Of a stretch of DNA of 64,000 nt, positions 40,511 through 52,153 are shown one piece after another. Every line of letters begins with the position of its first letter. Within the stretch, counting starts at the first letter, position 1. Source of the stretch: Amoebidium appalachense (taxonomy: Eukaryota; Ichthyosporea). A model generated the notes under the pieces. That model was not told the DNA's origin and ran no database searches. It saw only the letters and a program-made list of their open reading frames with translations. The stretch spans positions 8,990,001 to 9,054,000 of the forward strand of contig CAVNZM010000004.1 in assembly GCA_963693365.1 (NCBI GenBank), written 5' to 3'. Made by a program: the position numbers and the translations under genes.

Positions 40511-40918
40511 ATTCTCTCTCTCCACCATTCATGGTCGCGCAATAGCACCACCACATCCCCCTTCGTACACGAAACAACAGAATAAACCGGAAATTTCAAT
40601 CTTGAACCCCCCTCCATACCCCCCCCCCCCCCAAACACGTGAGACTTATTCATTTCTATTGCGTTGAGAAATAAGCAACCCCACCCCCCCCACCCCCTTC
40701 TTCCCCCTCCCCTTGACTGGATAGATAAACACCCCCCTCACCCCCTCACCCCCCCCCAACACACGAGGTCACATGAGGAGTCGACCGGCATAAAGTGTGT
40801 GATGTGTGTGTGTGTGTGTGTGTGTGTGTTTGTGTGTGTCTGTGTGTGACACTGTGTGTGTGTGTGTGTGACACGTGTGTGTGTGTGCGCGCGCATCAGT
40901 GTGTTTGTGTGCGTGTCT

Positions 40919-40952
<34 letters not shown>

Positions 40953-41240
40953 CTGTGTCGGGATGGGTGGGTGGGGAGGGGGGGGAGGGGGGGGGGAGAG
41001 GGGCTTTTCCATATGGTTTTTCACATGCCAAGCGTAGTCAAATGTGGTGCCACACAGATTTTGCTGACTTTTTATTTGCAGGCCAGTTTCATCCGCTATC
41101 TCCTGGACAGCGGCGTGAGCGGCGAGAAGCTCAACTTTGTGCTCACCAGAAAGTTTCAAACCGACCCTCTGGAGGGTGCTTTTGGCACAATCCGACAGTA
41201 CAGCGGTGGGAACTACAACGTTGGGACAGCACAGTTGGGT
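39402..41240 (+). pseudogene. P-element-type (THAP) transposase relic, internally deleted
   Basis: P-type transposases join an N-terminal THAP zinc finger to an RNase H-like catalytic core with an inserted GTP-binding domain. Here an ATG frame (39402 or 39483) encodes a THAP-like start with CSVPGC, FVYKFPNP and AWLRAVPR; the second Cys/His pair is not clear. At about 39770 the frame shifts and reads directly into the GTP-binding insertion domain (FVWEINGQKIDL; LTPTVLWPNNFDKQKV; ALAVFHESTIAAL). It ends at a donor (V|GTGAGC, 40187). An exon from 41082 resumes in phase with RYLLDSG, then FVLTRKFQTDPLEGAFGTIR and YSGGNYN, the conserved C-terminal part of the core. About 200 residues of the catalytic core, including the first acidic residues, are absent. 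The element cannot encode an active enzyme. The intron holds C tracts and (GT)n. Confidence 0.72.
40278..40990. repeat. C, A and GT tracts in the transposase intron
   Basis: C tracts at about 40279-40300, 40338-40365 followed by an A run, 40474-40510 and 40619-40632. GT-rich sequence at about 40797-40955 follows. All lie between the two transposase exon remnants. Confidence 0.85.
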
Positions 41241-41559
41241 ACCTCCCCTCCTGGATCCCCCCCCCCCCCCCCCCCCCCACCCCACCCCTACCCTACTCAG
41301 CCACCCACCCACTGCCTGCCACAGTGAAACACAAGAGATACATCACACGCACACGCTTCATACAGCATTACAAAGAATAGAGACAGAACAGATACGGATG
41401 ATTTGGTGATTTACCTTAATAATGGGATAGTGGTGTCATGACATGGTGGCCCCGGGGAATAAAACAAGGTATGTAAGCCTTTGTGTGCATGTTGTGTCCG
41501 TCTTGGTTTATGGACTCCTTGCAGCTGCGTGCTCTTTCAGCAAGCAAGGCTTTTTTGGT

Positions 41560-41798
41560 TTTGAAAGAGGGAGGGGCGGGGGGGGGGGGGGGGGGGGGGG
41601 GAGAGAGGGGGAGGCATTAGCAAATAGTGGTCCCCCCTGTTGGTCCTGCGGGCGGGGGGAGACGAGGGGTGGTGAGCCCTCCTCCTTACCCCCCCCCCCC
41701 TCCCCCCACCCCCCGCTCCCCCCCGTCTCCCCTCCCGTCCCCTCCCCTCCCGGGGAAACCCAACGGTTAACTCGGCTGCGCACCTCTCCCTCGGAGGC

Positions 41799-41845
<47 letters not shown>
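41560..41845. repeat. G- and C-tract cluster
   Basis: A G tract at about 41576-41600 with GA-rich edges, then C-rich sequence at about 41690-41755 and a long C homopolymer at about 41799-41845. The C tract ends 15 bp before the FEN1 exon-2 fragment. Confidence 0.9.
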
Positions 41846-41850
<5 letters not shown>

Positions 41851-41859
41851 ACCTTCCGG

Positions 41860-42015
41860 GCATCTACCAATTTCTGATCGCTGTGTGAGCTGATAGCAAC
41901 GTCCTGCAGAACGAGGCAGGAGAAACAACGAGGTTTTGGGGGGGGTTCTCACTCTGCTCGTGTACAACAGCAAGACAAAACCACAACTCGCAATTAAGCC
42001 AACTGATGTTGGTGC
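41860..42015 (+). pseudogene. FEN1 fragment: exon 2 and part of intron 2
   Basis: From 41860 to 41932 the sequence matches the last 70 or so bases of FEN1 exon 2 (19339-19410), including the shared ending CAGAACGAGGCAGGAGAAAC and the exon/intron junction. Read in the FEN1 frame it gives IYQFLIAV, then a TGA stop in place of Arg, then [14 protein letters not shown]. Similarity resumes at about 41980-42013 with intron 2 sequence near 19918-19955 (shared AAGCCAACTGATGTT). Roughly 500 bp of repeats between these points in FEN1 are missing. Several differences are synonymous third-base changes. No other FEN1 exons are visible nearby, so this is a broken partial copy. Confidence 0.8.
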
Positions 42016-42526
42016 CTATGTTGGTGGCACACCCACTATGGTATATACACGCACCAAGTGCATTTTCTAAACAACCAACCCTTCATCCCCCATGTTCCTC
42101 CGTTTTTCTCCACATATTCGGTGTATCTTGTAACTGATTCCTGGGCTGTACAGATGTCTCTAGTTGCCAATGGGTGGAAGTACATACTTTTGGCCTGGTG
42201 CCAGCACCTCCACACAAGTCACATAGAGGTCGATAATAAACAGCACATTCCCCACCATTATGAGTAAGCAAAAATACTATTACGATCACAATTGCTTCCT
42301 GCATGTTTTCATAAAACAAACAAAAAAGTAGGAGTATCATGGGGTAAACAGTAAAGTATGTGGAGAGAGTGGGCACGGGTGGCCATGGGTGGTGGTGGTG
42401 GTGGTGGTGGTGGTGTGTGTGTGTGTGTGGAGGGGGGGGGAGGGTCGACCCCCAACGTGGGGGAAGCTGGAACATTGTCAAGCCTTTTCCAGGACAAAGC
42501 AAAGAAGGAAAGGCCCTGAAGTTAAT

Positions 42527-42591
<65 letters not shown>

Positions 42592-43124
42592 ATATGCATG
42601 TGTGCTAGTGTGTCCCAGGTGTGACATGTGTGTGTGTGTTTGTGTGTGTACTACGTGCACGCTCGCAATGATTCCGGGAACACACATGAATGCATTCGGT
42701 AAAAAGGGAGGAGAAGAGACGATTTCCTCAACCTCGAGAGGTCTCGTGCAGTGGGGCAAGAGATGCTAGTGTGTGTGTGTGAGCGTGCGTGTCGCGAACG
42801 TGCGCGGGCAATTGTGTCACGGTGCGAATGTGCGTGCATGTGCCTGTGTGTGTGTGTACGCAAGGGGAGGATGGGGAAGGTGGCTAAAACAACACGGAAT
42901 TCTGAAGACAATAATGTTTGGTGTGTGAAGGAGAGCGTCACGAGGTACTTGTAGTAATGAATGGTTGCTGGGGTTGTTGAACGTTGTTCTGTGGGTGCTA
43001 AATATAAGGCAGAAACTGGCAAGCGTGCACGGTGGCATACCATTAATATTCTGCAAGCAAACTCTCAACAGCAATAGGCGAGTCACTGTGAACCATGTTG
43101 GCCAAAGACGATATCGATCCCCGA

Positions 43125-43197
<73 letters not shown>

Positions 43198-43287
43198 CTA
43201 AAAATGCAGAACACAGTACGAAGCACAACTCCACGATGGAAGTGACGGTGCAGGACAAATGATTTTTTTTATTTTTTTTTAAAATAA

Positions 43288-43319
<32 letters not shown>

Positions 43320-43652
43320 GGGGCGGGGTTGGGTTGACACAACTTGGACACGGTTGTTGTTTCATTCATTCCTTCGATTCAATTGGCGGCCTCATCAAAC
43401 AAGGCCCAAACCATGCAGCACTGCTGGTGCACGTACACGCCCACGATGCAGCAAGGGAACTAAGGTGGCTCAAGTAGTCCGGCTACTCCCTAGCTCCTCC
43501 CAGACAACGTAGGTGTGCATGCAAGTAGCCCCACCCATTACCACAGGGCAATTTAGTATGCACTAACTACGCTGCAGGAACGTAGATGTAGTCGTTCACT
43601 TCATCATGAGCGACTATGTTTTCCCTCCAAGCACAATCATTAAAGGCTAGAG
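42016..43652. other. Intergenic, GT-rich tracts, no gene recognised
   Basis: (TGG)n and GT at about 42388-42430, (GT)n at about 42530-42590 and 43125-43190, and a T/G homopolymer pair at about 43262-43318. It includes the 3' flank of BuGZ. Short open frames lack recognisable domains. Confidence 0.6.
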
Positions 43653-44028
43653 CTACGCAGCCAAACCTTTGTAGCGGTACTTGGAGCGGCAGGCACGAAG
43701 CTCCTCCTGCATATGTTTTTTCGCGTTAGTTCGTCCTGCAAGGGGGTGCACTTTCTGCCTTTTTCTTTTCTAACCTTTCTGTATTTCTACATCCCTTCTC
43801 CAACCCATTTTATTTCACTTTGTTCACTAAATTTATCCATTGGTTCTGCCCTCGGGGAAAGAGGGGTATGATGAAAGCAGCTTACACGTTTCCAAGGGGC
43901 ATTTAGTTTTTCCAACCCCTTCGTATGTAAACACCGAGAACACCATATGTGGGTAACCATTGGGTGTCTCTAGTTTTTGTGCGTGTGTATGTGTGTGTGT
44001 GTGTGGGTGTGTGTGTGTGTGGGTGGGT

Positions 44029-44062
<34 letters not shown>

Positions 44063-46325
44063 CCACAAAACAGGTGTGAACATCCATCGCCATAAAGAAA
44101 GAGGAAGAGCTTAGCCACGGAGGGAATTAGCAAATGACACAGGTTTTAAGCCACGCTGAGCAGAAAAAATGTCTGCCCAAGAATACATAATCGACATTTT
44201 CCGTGTGGCAAGGAGGGGAGTTCCGCATTGGGCCTGTCAGCACCACGAAAATACAACGCCGTAATTGGATTTTAAGATAGCTCACACGAGAATTTTTAGA
44301 AACGGCCTTCAAGTAGGAATATCCTTCCGGCACTTACATTAGCCGTGTTCCCTGTAGTCTGTCTTTAAACATACCTCTGAACAACCGGACACGACTGGGC
44401 CACCATCTCTCCAACGACTGGGCAAAGGAACATCATTGCAGACACGCAAACCATATGGCTGATCAAATAGAGCGCGTGCACGACTGTGTGTGCATAATGT
44501 TTCGATGCTCCCCCCCTCCCCCCCCCGCCCTCCTCCCCACCCCTTTTTTTGTGTGTGTGTGTGTGTCGGGGGGGGGGGGGGGGGGATATTGATAATGGCG
44601 GGAATGGGGCGATGAAAAGATGGAAGTAGCTATGCCAAAGAAGGATTTGTTTCTTTGACATCCGGGGGGTGCATGTGCATGAAGCAGGGCCGTTTAAATG
44701 ACCCATAAAGGGAGACAAGGATGCCCCACCATAATTGAACTGACCGTGCATGCTTGTGTCTGTGTCTGTGTGCGTTCGTGTGGGCATGTTCGCGTTATTG
44801 TCTGGTGTGTCTGCATCAGTGTGTGACGGTGTGTAAACGTGTGGACGCACACTCACACGTGTGCGCGCGTGTTGTGCGTACAGAGTTTGCGGGCGTTGGG
44901 AGCTGGGAATGAGGGGCGCTTACAATTGACTGGTTATCTACACCATACACCAGCACGGCACCTTCAGGAAGCGTCTTTCTGAAGTTGGGCGGTAGCTCGG
45001 GGTCGGGCTCGAACACCGGTTCAGCCTTGGGCTTTTCCGGGCCGATCGATGCCCCGTCGGTACTAGTTGCATTTTGGTACGCCGCAAAGGCGGGTGGGGG
45101 GGCGCCCGGGGGTCCATAAGCAGGGAATGCCGACGGGGCAACAGGGGGGGCTCCTGGAGGGACAGGGGCACCAGGGGGAATGCCGGGTGGTATGGCGCCA
45201 GGGGGGGGTATCATCCCGGGAAGCATGGGTGGGAATCCTGTTGCGAAAAAAACAAAATAAAACAGGCAAGCAAGCCTAATAAGTCATGCTGCCATGGGGA
45301 TGGGTGCCTGTGAAACCCCTCTGGGACACCTATCCCCCCCCCCCCCCCCCCCCCCCGTGTGTGCGCACACACATGTACACATGTACACACATACACCACC
45401 ACCGCCACCACCAGCCCCCCTCCCCCCCCCCCCCCTTTGCCCCACTGCCACTACACACAAACACACAAACACCACCCCATCATCTCCGGTAGCTTACACA
45501 CACACCACAGCCACACGAAAAGCTAATAAAAAACAATATCAATGCACACCGTGACGCAATGCGCACGTACATACGGATGCGCGCACACACATACACATAC
45601 ACACACCCACACCCACACACATGTGCAAGCAGATGGGCACACATCCCGCTCCCACCATACAGGCAGACATGGTGCGTGAAAAACAAAGTTAGCCTATTTC
45701 AACAAGCATAAATCAGGCCCAAAACTTGGCGGCAAACCCCAAAGACACCCGCAAAACACACAAATCAACAGGAGAAACGATGTCCGTCATTTAGCATCCT
45801 CCCCCCCCCCCCCCACCCCACCCCTTCCATTTCCGCTGGCCCCCATGTATCTTGCATATCACACACCTCATCACCATGCAAGTAGCAAGAAAGTCCCCAC
45901 GCCAGCAACAGCGGCATTCTGTTCTTGTATATCGCCCAATAATGTCCCTAAACACCTATAGCATACACACCAATGTTGTACACATACCCGGTGGGGGGAC
46001 AAAGCCGGGTGGCATGGGCGGGAATCCCGGAGGCAGGCCAAACGGAGGGGCAAGAGGAACGCCGGGTGCCCCTGGAACTACACCAGGGGGAAACATGAAC
46101 CCAGGTGGCGGGGGTGGCATTCTGTTTGAGGGAGTTGCCGGTTACACTCAGCCAATGGATACTACTTCACGCACCACATCCCAGCCTTATCTTTCGAGAA
46201 CATATCGCTGATCAAAGCTCCGGTGCGCATATGCGGAAACTTTCGGACGCGTCAAAAGGCCGAAAAACTGACGTACACGAATAGATTGCTACAGTATACC
46301 CTCCCCCCCCCCTCCCCCTCCCCTC

Positions 46326-46360
<35 letters not shown>

Positions 46361-46516
46361 TTCCTCTTCCTGCTGGCTACACAGTGTGTTTGATCTTGTT
46401 GATACATGTCCTATTTTGGGAATAACTGGTTCCAAGTGAAACGTGTAACTGGGGCACAGACAACTCTTTTGTACTTCATTTCGGTTTTTGAAATCCTTGG
46501 TCCACTCCCCCCCTCC

Positions 46517-46567
<51 letters not shown>

Positions 46568-47880
46568 ACACACCTCCCTCCCCCTCCACGTCCTTCAATA
46601 ACCACAGACAGAGGAAAGTTTTCCACCAAAGCCAAAACGAAACACTGGCAAAGGTTTTGTAGCAGACATTTAGGCAGACCGGCCGAAGAAACAGAGCTAC
46701 TACTCACCCTACACCAGGGGGGAAGATGGGTATTGCTGCAACGGCGGTGATCACTGGTGCTGCCGGGGCTGCAGTGCCGTTCTCTGTTTTCTGTCTCTTT
46801 TCGCCGCCCCTTTCCTCTGCAAATCACAAAAAAAAACGTCAAACTGCTAGCCAAACAACTCTACTAGAACCACTGACCACACGGAAGCACAAGTGGCAGG
46901 TTGGTAAAACACAAGCTAATAAAAAAAAAGGTCCGGAGTGATGTGGGAAAATGGAACACGGCACACAACAGCAAGGAGCAAGGTAGTACACACTTAGCTT
47001 CAGCCAACGATAACTTCACATCGAGGCGAAGCAACTACACTCCCCCACACCCAACATAAGCCACACTTCTAGATTCTACCAAGAAAACGCCCCTTGCTAA
47101 AGCAGGAGTCCAGAAAATGGAGCTGGCAATACAGGGGTACTTTCGCAGAGCACATACCTGCCTTGGCGTCCAAATCTGCCTCTGGTATTCCCTCCATGCC
47201 GAAAATTTCAATGTCCACAGACTCGCGGCCCGGCTTTGAGTTGGGCACCACCGTGACCTTCTCCTTGTGCACCTGCATGCAATGAATCACCATGCCGCCG
47301 GCCGTGTTGAGTTTGCGGCTGCACACGTGACATTTGAAATGCTTTGCCTTCTGATGCTGAATGAGAATTTTCTCGTCATCAAAGTCCCGGTCGCAGTACC
47401 TGTGTACCACTGAGTCAGAAAACAAGAATTCTTCAATCTACTCATGTTTAGCGGGCCGCAGGTTAAGGCAAGATGGTGGACAATAATTTAGGCACTGTAG
47501 TTTCTGAAAAGTGGTGATATAATTTTTTATGCAACATAATAGTCTTGCCTTGATTTTTTCGGGCACATGCATGGCAAGTCTCGAAGATAACATGCCCGGC
47601 AAGTTATGGTGTCTTGGCGACTGTATTCAAGCATGAGCAACGGCCTGGAAACAGGCTGTTATAGTTTTCAGGCTGTTATAGCCAACAGATGTCATGATGT
47701 CTGAGCAGAGATGGGGTGGGGTGTCTGACATAAAAGCTCTCGCCTTCTCTTGCAATAACAAAAAAGGTATACACGTTCTGTCTGAGAAATGAGAGCTGTT
47801 ACACAGTGACAGGAACGTCATATGGCTACATACCAACACCAAGGCTTCTGCGCCTTTCCCTTTCCTCTTTTTTTGCCCAT
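43653..47880 (-). CDS. BuGZ / ZNF207 orthologue, 6 exons, 288 aa
   Basis: BuGZ binds microtubules and the checkpoint protein Bub3, aids kinetochore loading and spindle assembly, and is also linked to splicing in animals. Minus-strand exons: 47880-47834, 47399-47158, 46783-46708, 46121-45988, 45237-44924, 43706-43653; all phases join. Two C2H2 fingers sit at the extreme N-terminus as in the family: C15, C18, H31, H36 and C39, C42, H55, H60, with the hallmark [32 protein letters not shown] follows. The middle is a Pro/Gly/Met-rich low-complexity region ([24 protein letters not shown]), the part that drives phase separation in animal BuGZ. The last exon gives [13 protein letters not shown] after VDNQSI; the Glu pair at 272-273 resembles the Bub3-binding GLEBS motif. 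The length is shorter than human (about 480 aa), mostly in the low-complexity region. Confidence 0.93.
44032..44061. repeat. G homopolymer in last BuGZ intron
   Basis: A GT-rich run at about 43980-44030 leads into a G tract. A second, shorter G tract lies at about 44568-44585. Other BuGZ introns hold C tracts at about 45333-45356, 45420-45435, 46305-46360 and 46519-46552. Confidence 0.9.
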
Positions 47881-50008
47881 GGTGCCTGAATTGCAAGGTT
47901 GCCAGCTACTGTTTCAAGGATTCAGAATGATTTTCTGCCACCAGCAAACCGCTGCACAATCACATGCATTCTGTCAACCTAAAGTAATCTGGGCAAAATA
48001 TGTAACTTTCCATCGCGATCGTATGCCACTGTAGCTAATCGTGATCAACTTGGTTACTATGTATACAAGTTGGTCGGGGCGCCCGCGCAATCGACGTGAA
48101 GGGGGGTCTAACTACTCTCGGTCTCCCAGAACCACGGAATTACTTTAAGATCCCCACCAAACAAGTTTACTTTACCTTTGGTATACTTAGTATAATTCAG
48201 CCTGAGCTTGTTATTCAGGTTATAGTGTATTCCGTCGGCAACCCATTGTGCATACATGTTATCTTTTCGAATATATGTACTCTAGTATGCTATAATAAAC
48301 CAACCCAATGTAAAAGTAAAAGCGCAGCCCCACTGGTCACCGGTCAGGCCTACATTCTTCACTACATGAATATTGGTGTTTATTGTGATCTATGAGGCTG
48401 AGACATTACTGAACCCCCCTAGACCTCGTGCAAGTTACGGTGCCTGGTTTTATACATTATTCATTTCAATGCACATTTAGAAGCAAAGATCCCCCAATAA
48501 GTGATAAATTAAGTATCTAAAATGACAAATAGTAAACAATCTGGGCCATTAGGAGCACATTGCCGAACCGTTAAAACAGGCAATTTGTCGGAGATGTTTG
48601 TACAAAGGGAGTTGTTTCAATATGAATTTTGCTGCAATTTGGCCAGGGCGCCCCAGCTCAGCTAGCAGGAACTACGAATCCATTGGCTGTAGTTAGCTGC
48701 TTTAGGAGAAGCCGGTGATGCATTCATCGAGGTTTTCAGCTACAGTCATTGGGTAACTGCGTTTTAAAAATCTGAGCACTTTGTTATCGAATCAAAGAGA
48801 ACATTGGCTTATCAGTTTTCGCCGATTTCCGTCATTAGCGGGTGCGTTCCAATGTTGGTTGCAATTATCGAAATTATGTTTACTGGAAAGGTGATCGCGG
48901 ACGCATTTTAAAATTCTGTGTCTGTATTGAATGTGCGGTACATCACTTATTTCCGCAAAATATTTAAAGCCCTGACAGCAATGTTGGTTGTAATTAACGA
49001 AATCGATTGTACCGGAAGAATGATTGCGGATCTACTTTGAAAGCTAGCTCTTTTATTCAATGTGCGGTACACCACCTATTTCCGCTAAACATTTTGAAGC
49101 CCCGACACGTACGCGGCTGGCGGCTGCATTTTGGTACGGTCTTTTTGTATTCGTTGCTGTCTTGTATCTATAAAATTCTTATTTCATATATTCTTATGTT
49201 TGCATACATTGAATTCGTACAATTTCTAAGTCCGTGTCATTGCAATATAAGGGATTTTGGAGTAGCCAAAGTCGGACCCAAGCCCAATCAATTTCCGGAA
49301 TCTGGTCTAAAAGTCAGAGACTAGTATTAGATAATGTAACCTCCCCCCCGCCATTTGTACCCCAGACTGAGCCTTGACGAGGCCAGCCTGCGAGTCGAAC
49401 GTAAACAGAGTAAACCCCCCTCCCTTTCTCTATGTCGCCCCTCCTCATGGCCAACGCAAGCTGGCAGTGGTCACATAAAGCCTTGTGAAAGGAGGGTTAC
49501 TTCAGATCCTAGAGAGGAGTATGAAGGCCCGGGCTCGAAGAGGCCTTGGTATGAGGCATCGTTCGTGTCTTGTGTATGGGTGAATGTGCTACGCGCGCAC
49601 GCGTGTGTGAGTGCGGGGAGGTGGGTGGGTGGGTAGGTGGTGGTGGTGGTGGGGGGGGGAGGGGAGGCGGGGAGCGGGAGTAAGGCTCCAAAGAGAGAGT
49701 GAGAGACAACCTGGAGAGAGACAGAGAGAAAGCGAGAGAGCGAGAGAGAGAGAGAGAGAAAGGGAGGGAGGGAGAGAAGGGAGAGGGATGGAGGGGGTAG
49801 CCAAGAGAGAGAGAGAGAGAGGGAGAGAGGGAGAGAAGGAGAGGGAGAAGGGAGGGGGGGACGGGGAGGGAGGGAGGGAGGGAGGGGGGAGGGAGAGAGA
49901 GAGAGGGGGGGGTGAGAGAGAGAGAGGGAGAGGGAGAGGGAGAGAGGGAGACTGAAGGGGGGGGGGGGGGGGAGGGGGAGAGAGAAAGAGAGAGAGAGAG
50001 AGAGGGGG

Positions 50009-50052
<44 letters not shown>

Positions 50053-50096
50053 AGGAGGGGGGGCATATGGAAAGGGGGTAGGGTAGGAGTGACTCA
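47881..50096. other. Intergenic upstream of BuGZ; duplication and GA block
   Basis: Unique AT-rich sequence runs to about 49330, with a diverged 129-bp tandem duplication at 48850-49107. From about 49605 to 50065 it becomes G/GA-rich simple sequence with interrupted (GA)n. No recognisable gene. Confidence 0.6.
48850..49107. repeat. Diverged 129-bp tandem duplication
   Basis: Unit 1 (48850-48978) and unit 2 (48979-49107) share CAATGTTGGTTG(C/T)AATTA at the start, ATTGAATGTGCGGTAC or ATTCAATGTGCGGTAC in the middle, and TATTTCCGC near the end, with many substitutions between. The level of divergence suggests an old duplication. Confidence 0.85.
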
Positions 50097-50976
50097 ATGC
50101 ATGCGAAAACGGCCATTTGCAGCGGCCAGCTCGACCAAGAAAAGAGATCCAGTAAGAACACCCACACTACCGCGACTTTCTTTTCTATGTCAGGCAGCAT
50201 GGGCATCCCACACACATGCAACGACAGTACGACAATCCTTTATAATGCTGGTCCACGCAAGGCGCAGCAAGTTTGGCAAAGCCTTCTTCAAACCCTTGTA
50301 CGAACAAACGAACTCATCAGGTAAAAAATACGTGACATGGCGTATTCGGCCCTGCCCGTCGGACAAGGGGATTCCCGCAATGTTAATTAATGCCCTTGTA
50401 TGTAACAGGGCCAAAGCTTTAAGGTGGCGTGGGAAGCAATCTTGCTTGTTCGTTTGTTCATATCCTTGGGCGGGAAAGGGTAAATCTGGCGTGGCGATCA
50501 TGAATGATGAGGCTGTGGTTGCAAGCGTGTTGCGTGGACTAAGTGCAAGTTGCTGCGTGACGAATTTGGTCTCTTGCAGGTTTACTTTGATGGTAGCGTG
50601 TTTTGGTGACATACGGTGTGAAAGGACACATACGGGCACAAATACGTGGTTTTTGATAAAAAGATCGTCAAAAGACTTTGCTTTGTTTTCGTGTTTTCCA
50701 CAGACGGTGCCACACTGGACATATACCTTAAATGCTCGCAGGTTTCTGGAGCTGGCATGGTGGCCATATGCATCCGAGCCAAACAAACTTAGAAAAAGGA
50801 CGAAAAAAGCATCAGGAAATACTGAAATCAACAAACATATCAATTATATTATCAATGTGCTTGCTGCCAGTAATGTTGTTGTAGGTCAGTGCAACCGTCT
50901 GGTGACGCTGAAAGTTTGCAATTGTATGTACACTTCAACGTTTCTCTGTGACCGTTGCTTCAACGTTTCTCTGTGA
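50097..50976 (+). other. Unexplained open region, possible unrecognised gene
   Basis: A plus-strand frame is open for nearly 300 codons across non-repetitive sequence, and a minus-strand frame is open over 50190-50843. Neither gives a family I recognise. Splice-like signals exist: a pyrimidine tract and CAG before 50173, a CAG|GTAAAA donor at 50323, a CAG at 50580, and CCACAG at 50703. After the last one, a frame reads DGATLDIYLKCSQVSG and ends in a stop near 50791. A small spliced gene is possible but unproven. Confidence 0.2.
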
Positions 50977-52153
50977 CCGTTGCAGTAACGCTGACCTGCA
51001 GGTGCCACAGCTCCACCTACAACCAGCTATAGTCAAAGTGACTGTCTCCCTGCGGCCCTTTGTTTGATAGGTTGGACAAAACTTTGCTGCAGTCAAAAGA
51101 AAAAAAATTACACGGTCCTGATTTCGCCCACATGTCATGGTGGGGTATTGGGGGAAATCACATGCTGATATCTCAAGGGTTGACATGACTTGCATATCTC
51201 AGGGGCCGGTGTAATTGGTATCGAAGCCTTGACGGTTCGGCACTATTTGTTTTTTTCGCATAAGAAAAAGGCGTGAAGTAAAAAAGATGGAAAATATTAA
51301 TTGGTGATGAGTAGGATACGGAAAAGTAGAGACATCAGCAGGTTAGATGTATGTGTGGCGGTGGTACCGAAGGAGTGTCACAGATATACGAAATTTCGAG
51401 CTTGCCGCGTCTATCGTTATAATTAGTTACTAATACGAGAGGCATTACTGTAGGCCACCACTAACACACAACAGCCCCCCCCCCCCCCCCCCCCCCCCCG
51501 ACTAGCCTTCCACCTCAGGTAGAGGGAAGCGAGCGTGCGCAAGGCTCTGAAACAGTAATACATAAAAAGAGTACTGCCTATTTAGTGACAGTCACCGACT
51601 CGCGTACATATACTTTTTCGCTCCCACAGTCTGGCAGAAGTATATATAGGGGATATTCCGAGCAAAACCCCCCCATACCTGAGACTGGTTTCTCTTTGCC
51701 TCGAGTAAACAGCGTAAACCCCGTATATATATCCAACCGTAGAAGGATATTTATCAAAGCCTCAACGGAGACCTTGATACTTATCCGACAACCAGATATA
51801 CAGAGTCCGTGAAGTATCCATCAGGACTTGTATGTAGACCATCGTATTTGCATGCTCGCTTTTATCTCTGAATATGTTTTATTGTATTATATATTTGTTT
51901 TTGTAGGTGATTTTATTCCTGCGTATTTTCTTACCTTACCGGCAACAGTTGCTATTCCCTACCATATTAGCATACCCCGTGTCACTAGCCAATCAGAGCC
52001 TACCGTAGTCTAGGGGGATCAAACAATCATTATCAACGAGTCAACAACAACTCGCACCGTGTGTCACAAGTGTTTGTGCGTGTGTGACCGGGTGTTTGTT
52101 TTGTGTGGGGCTTTGTGGTTGGGAGACCACCGCTTCCCAGACCCATCAGAAGG
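50977..52153. other. Intergenic upstream of the GT49 gene
   Basis: Unique sequence with one C tract at about 51475-51499. Short, unconvincing open frames only. The 100 bp before 52154 have no clear TATA box. Confidence 0.5.

Noticed and set aside
49471-50097. 208-residue Ser/Leu/Pro-rich minus-strand frames
   Set aside because: Opposite strand of a GA/G-rich simple-sequence block.
50190-50843. 217-residue minus-strand open frame
   Set aside because: Overlaps an equally open plus-strand frame and matches no family; kept only as an unexplained region.
52103-52153. Upstream extension of the GT49 open frame
   Set aside because: The frame there opens at GTG, not ATG. The first ATG is 52154, directly before the basic stretch and signal anchor.
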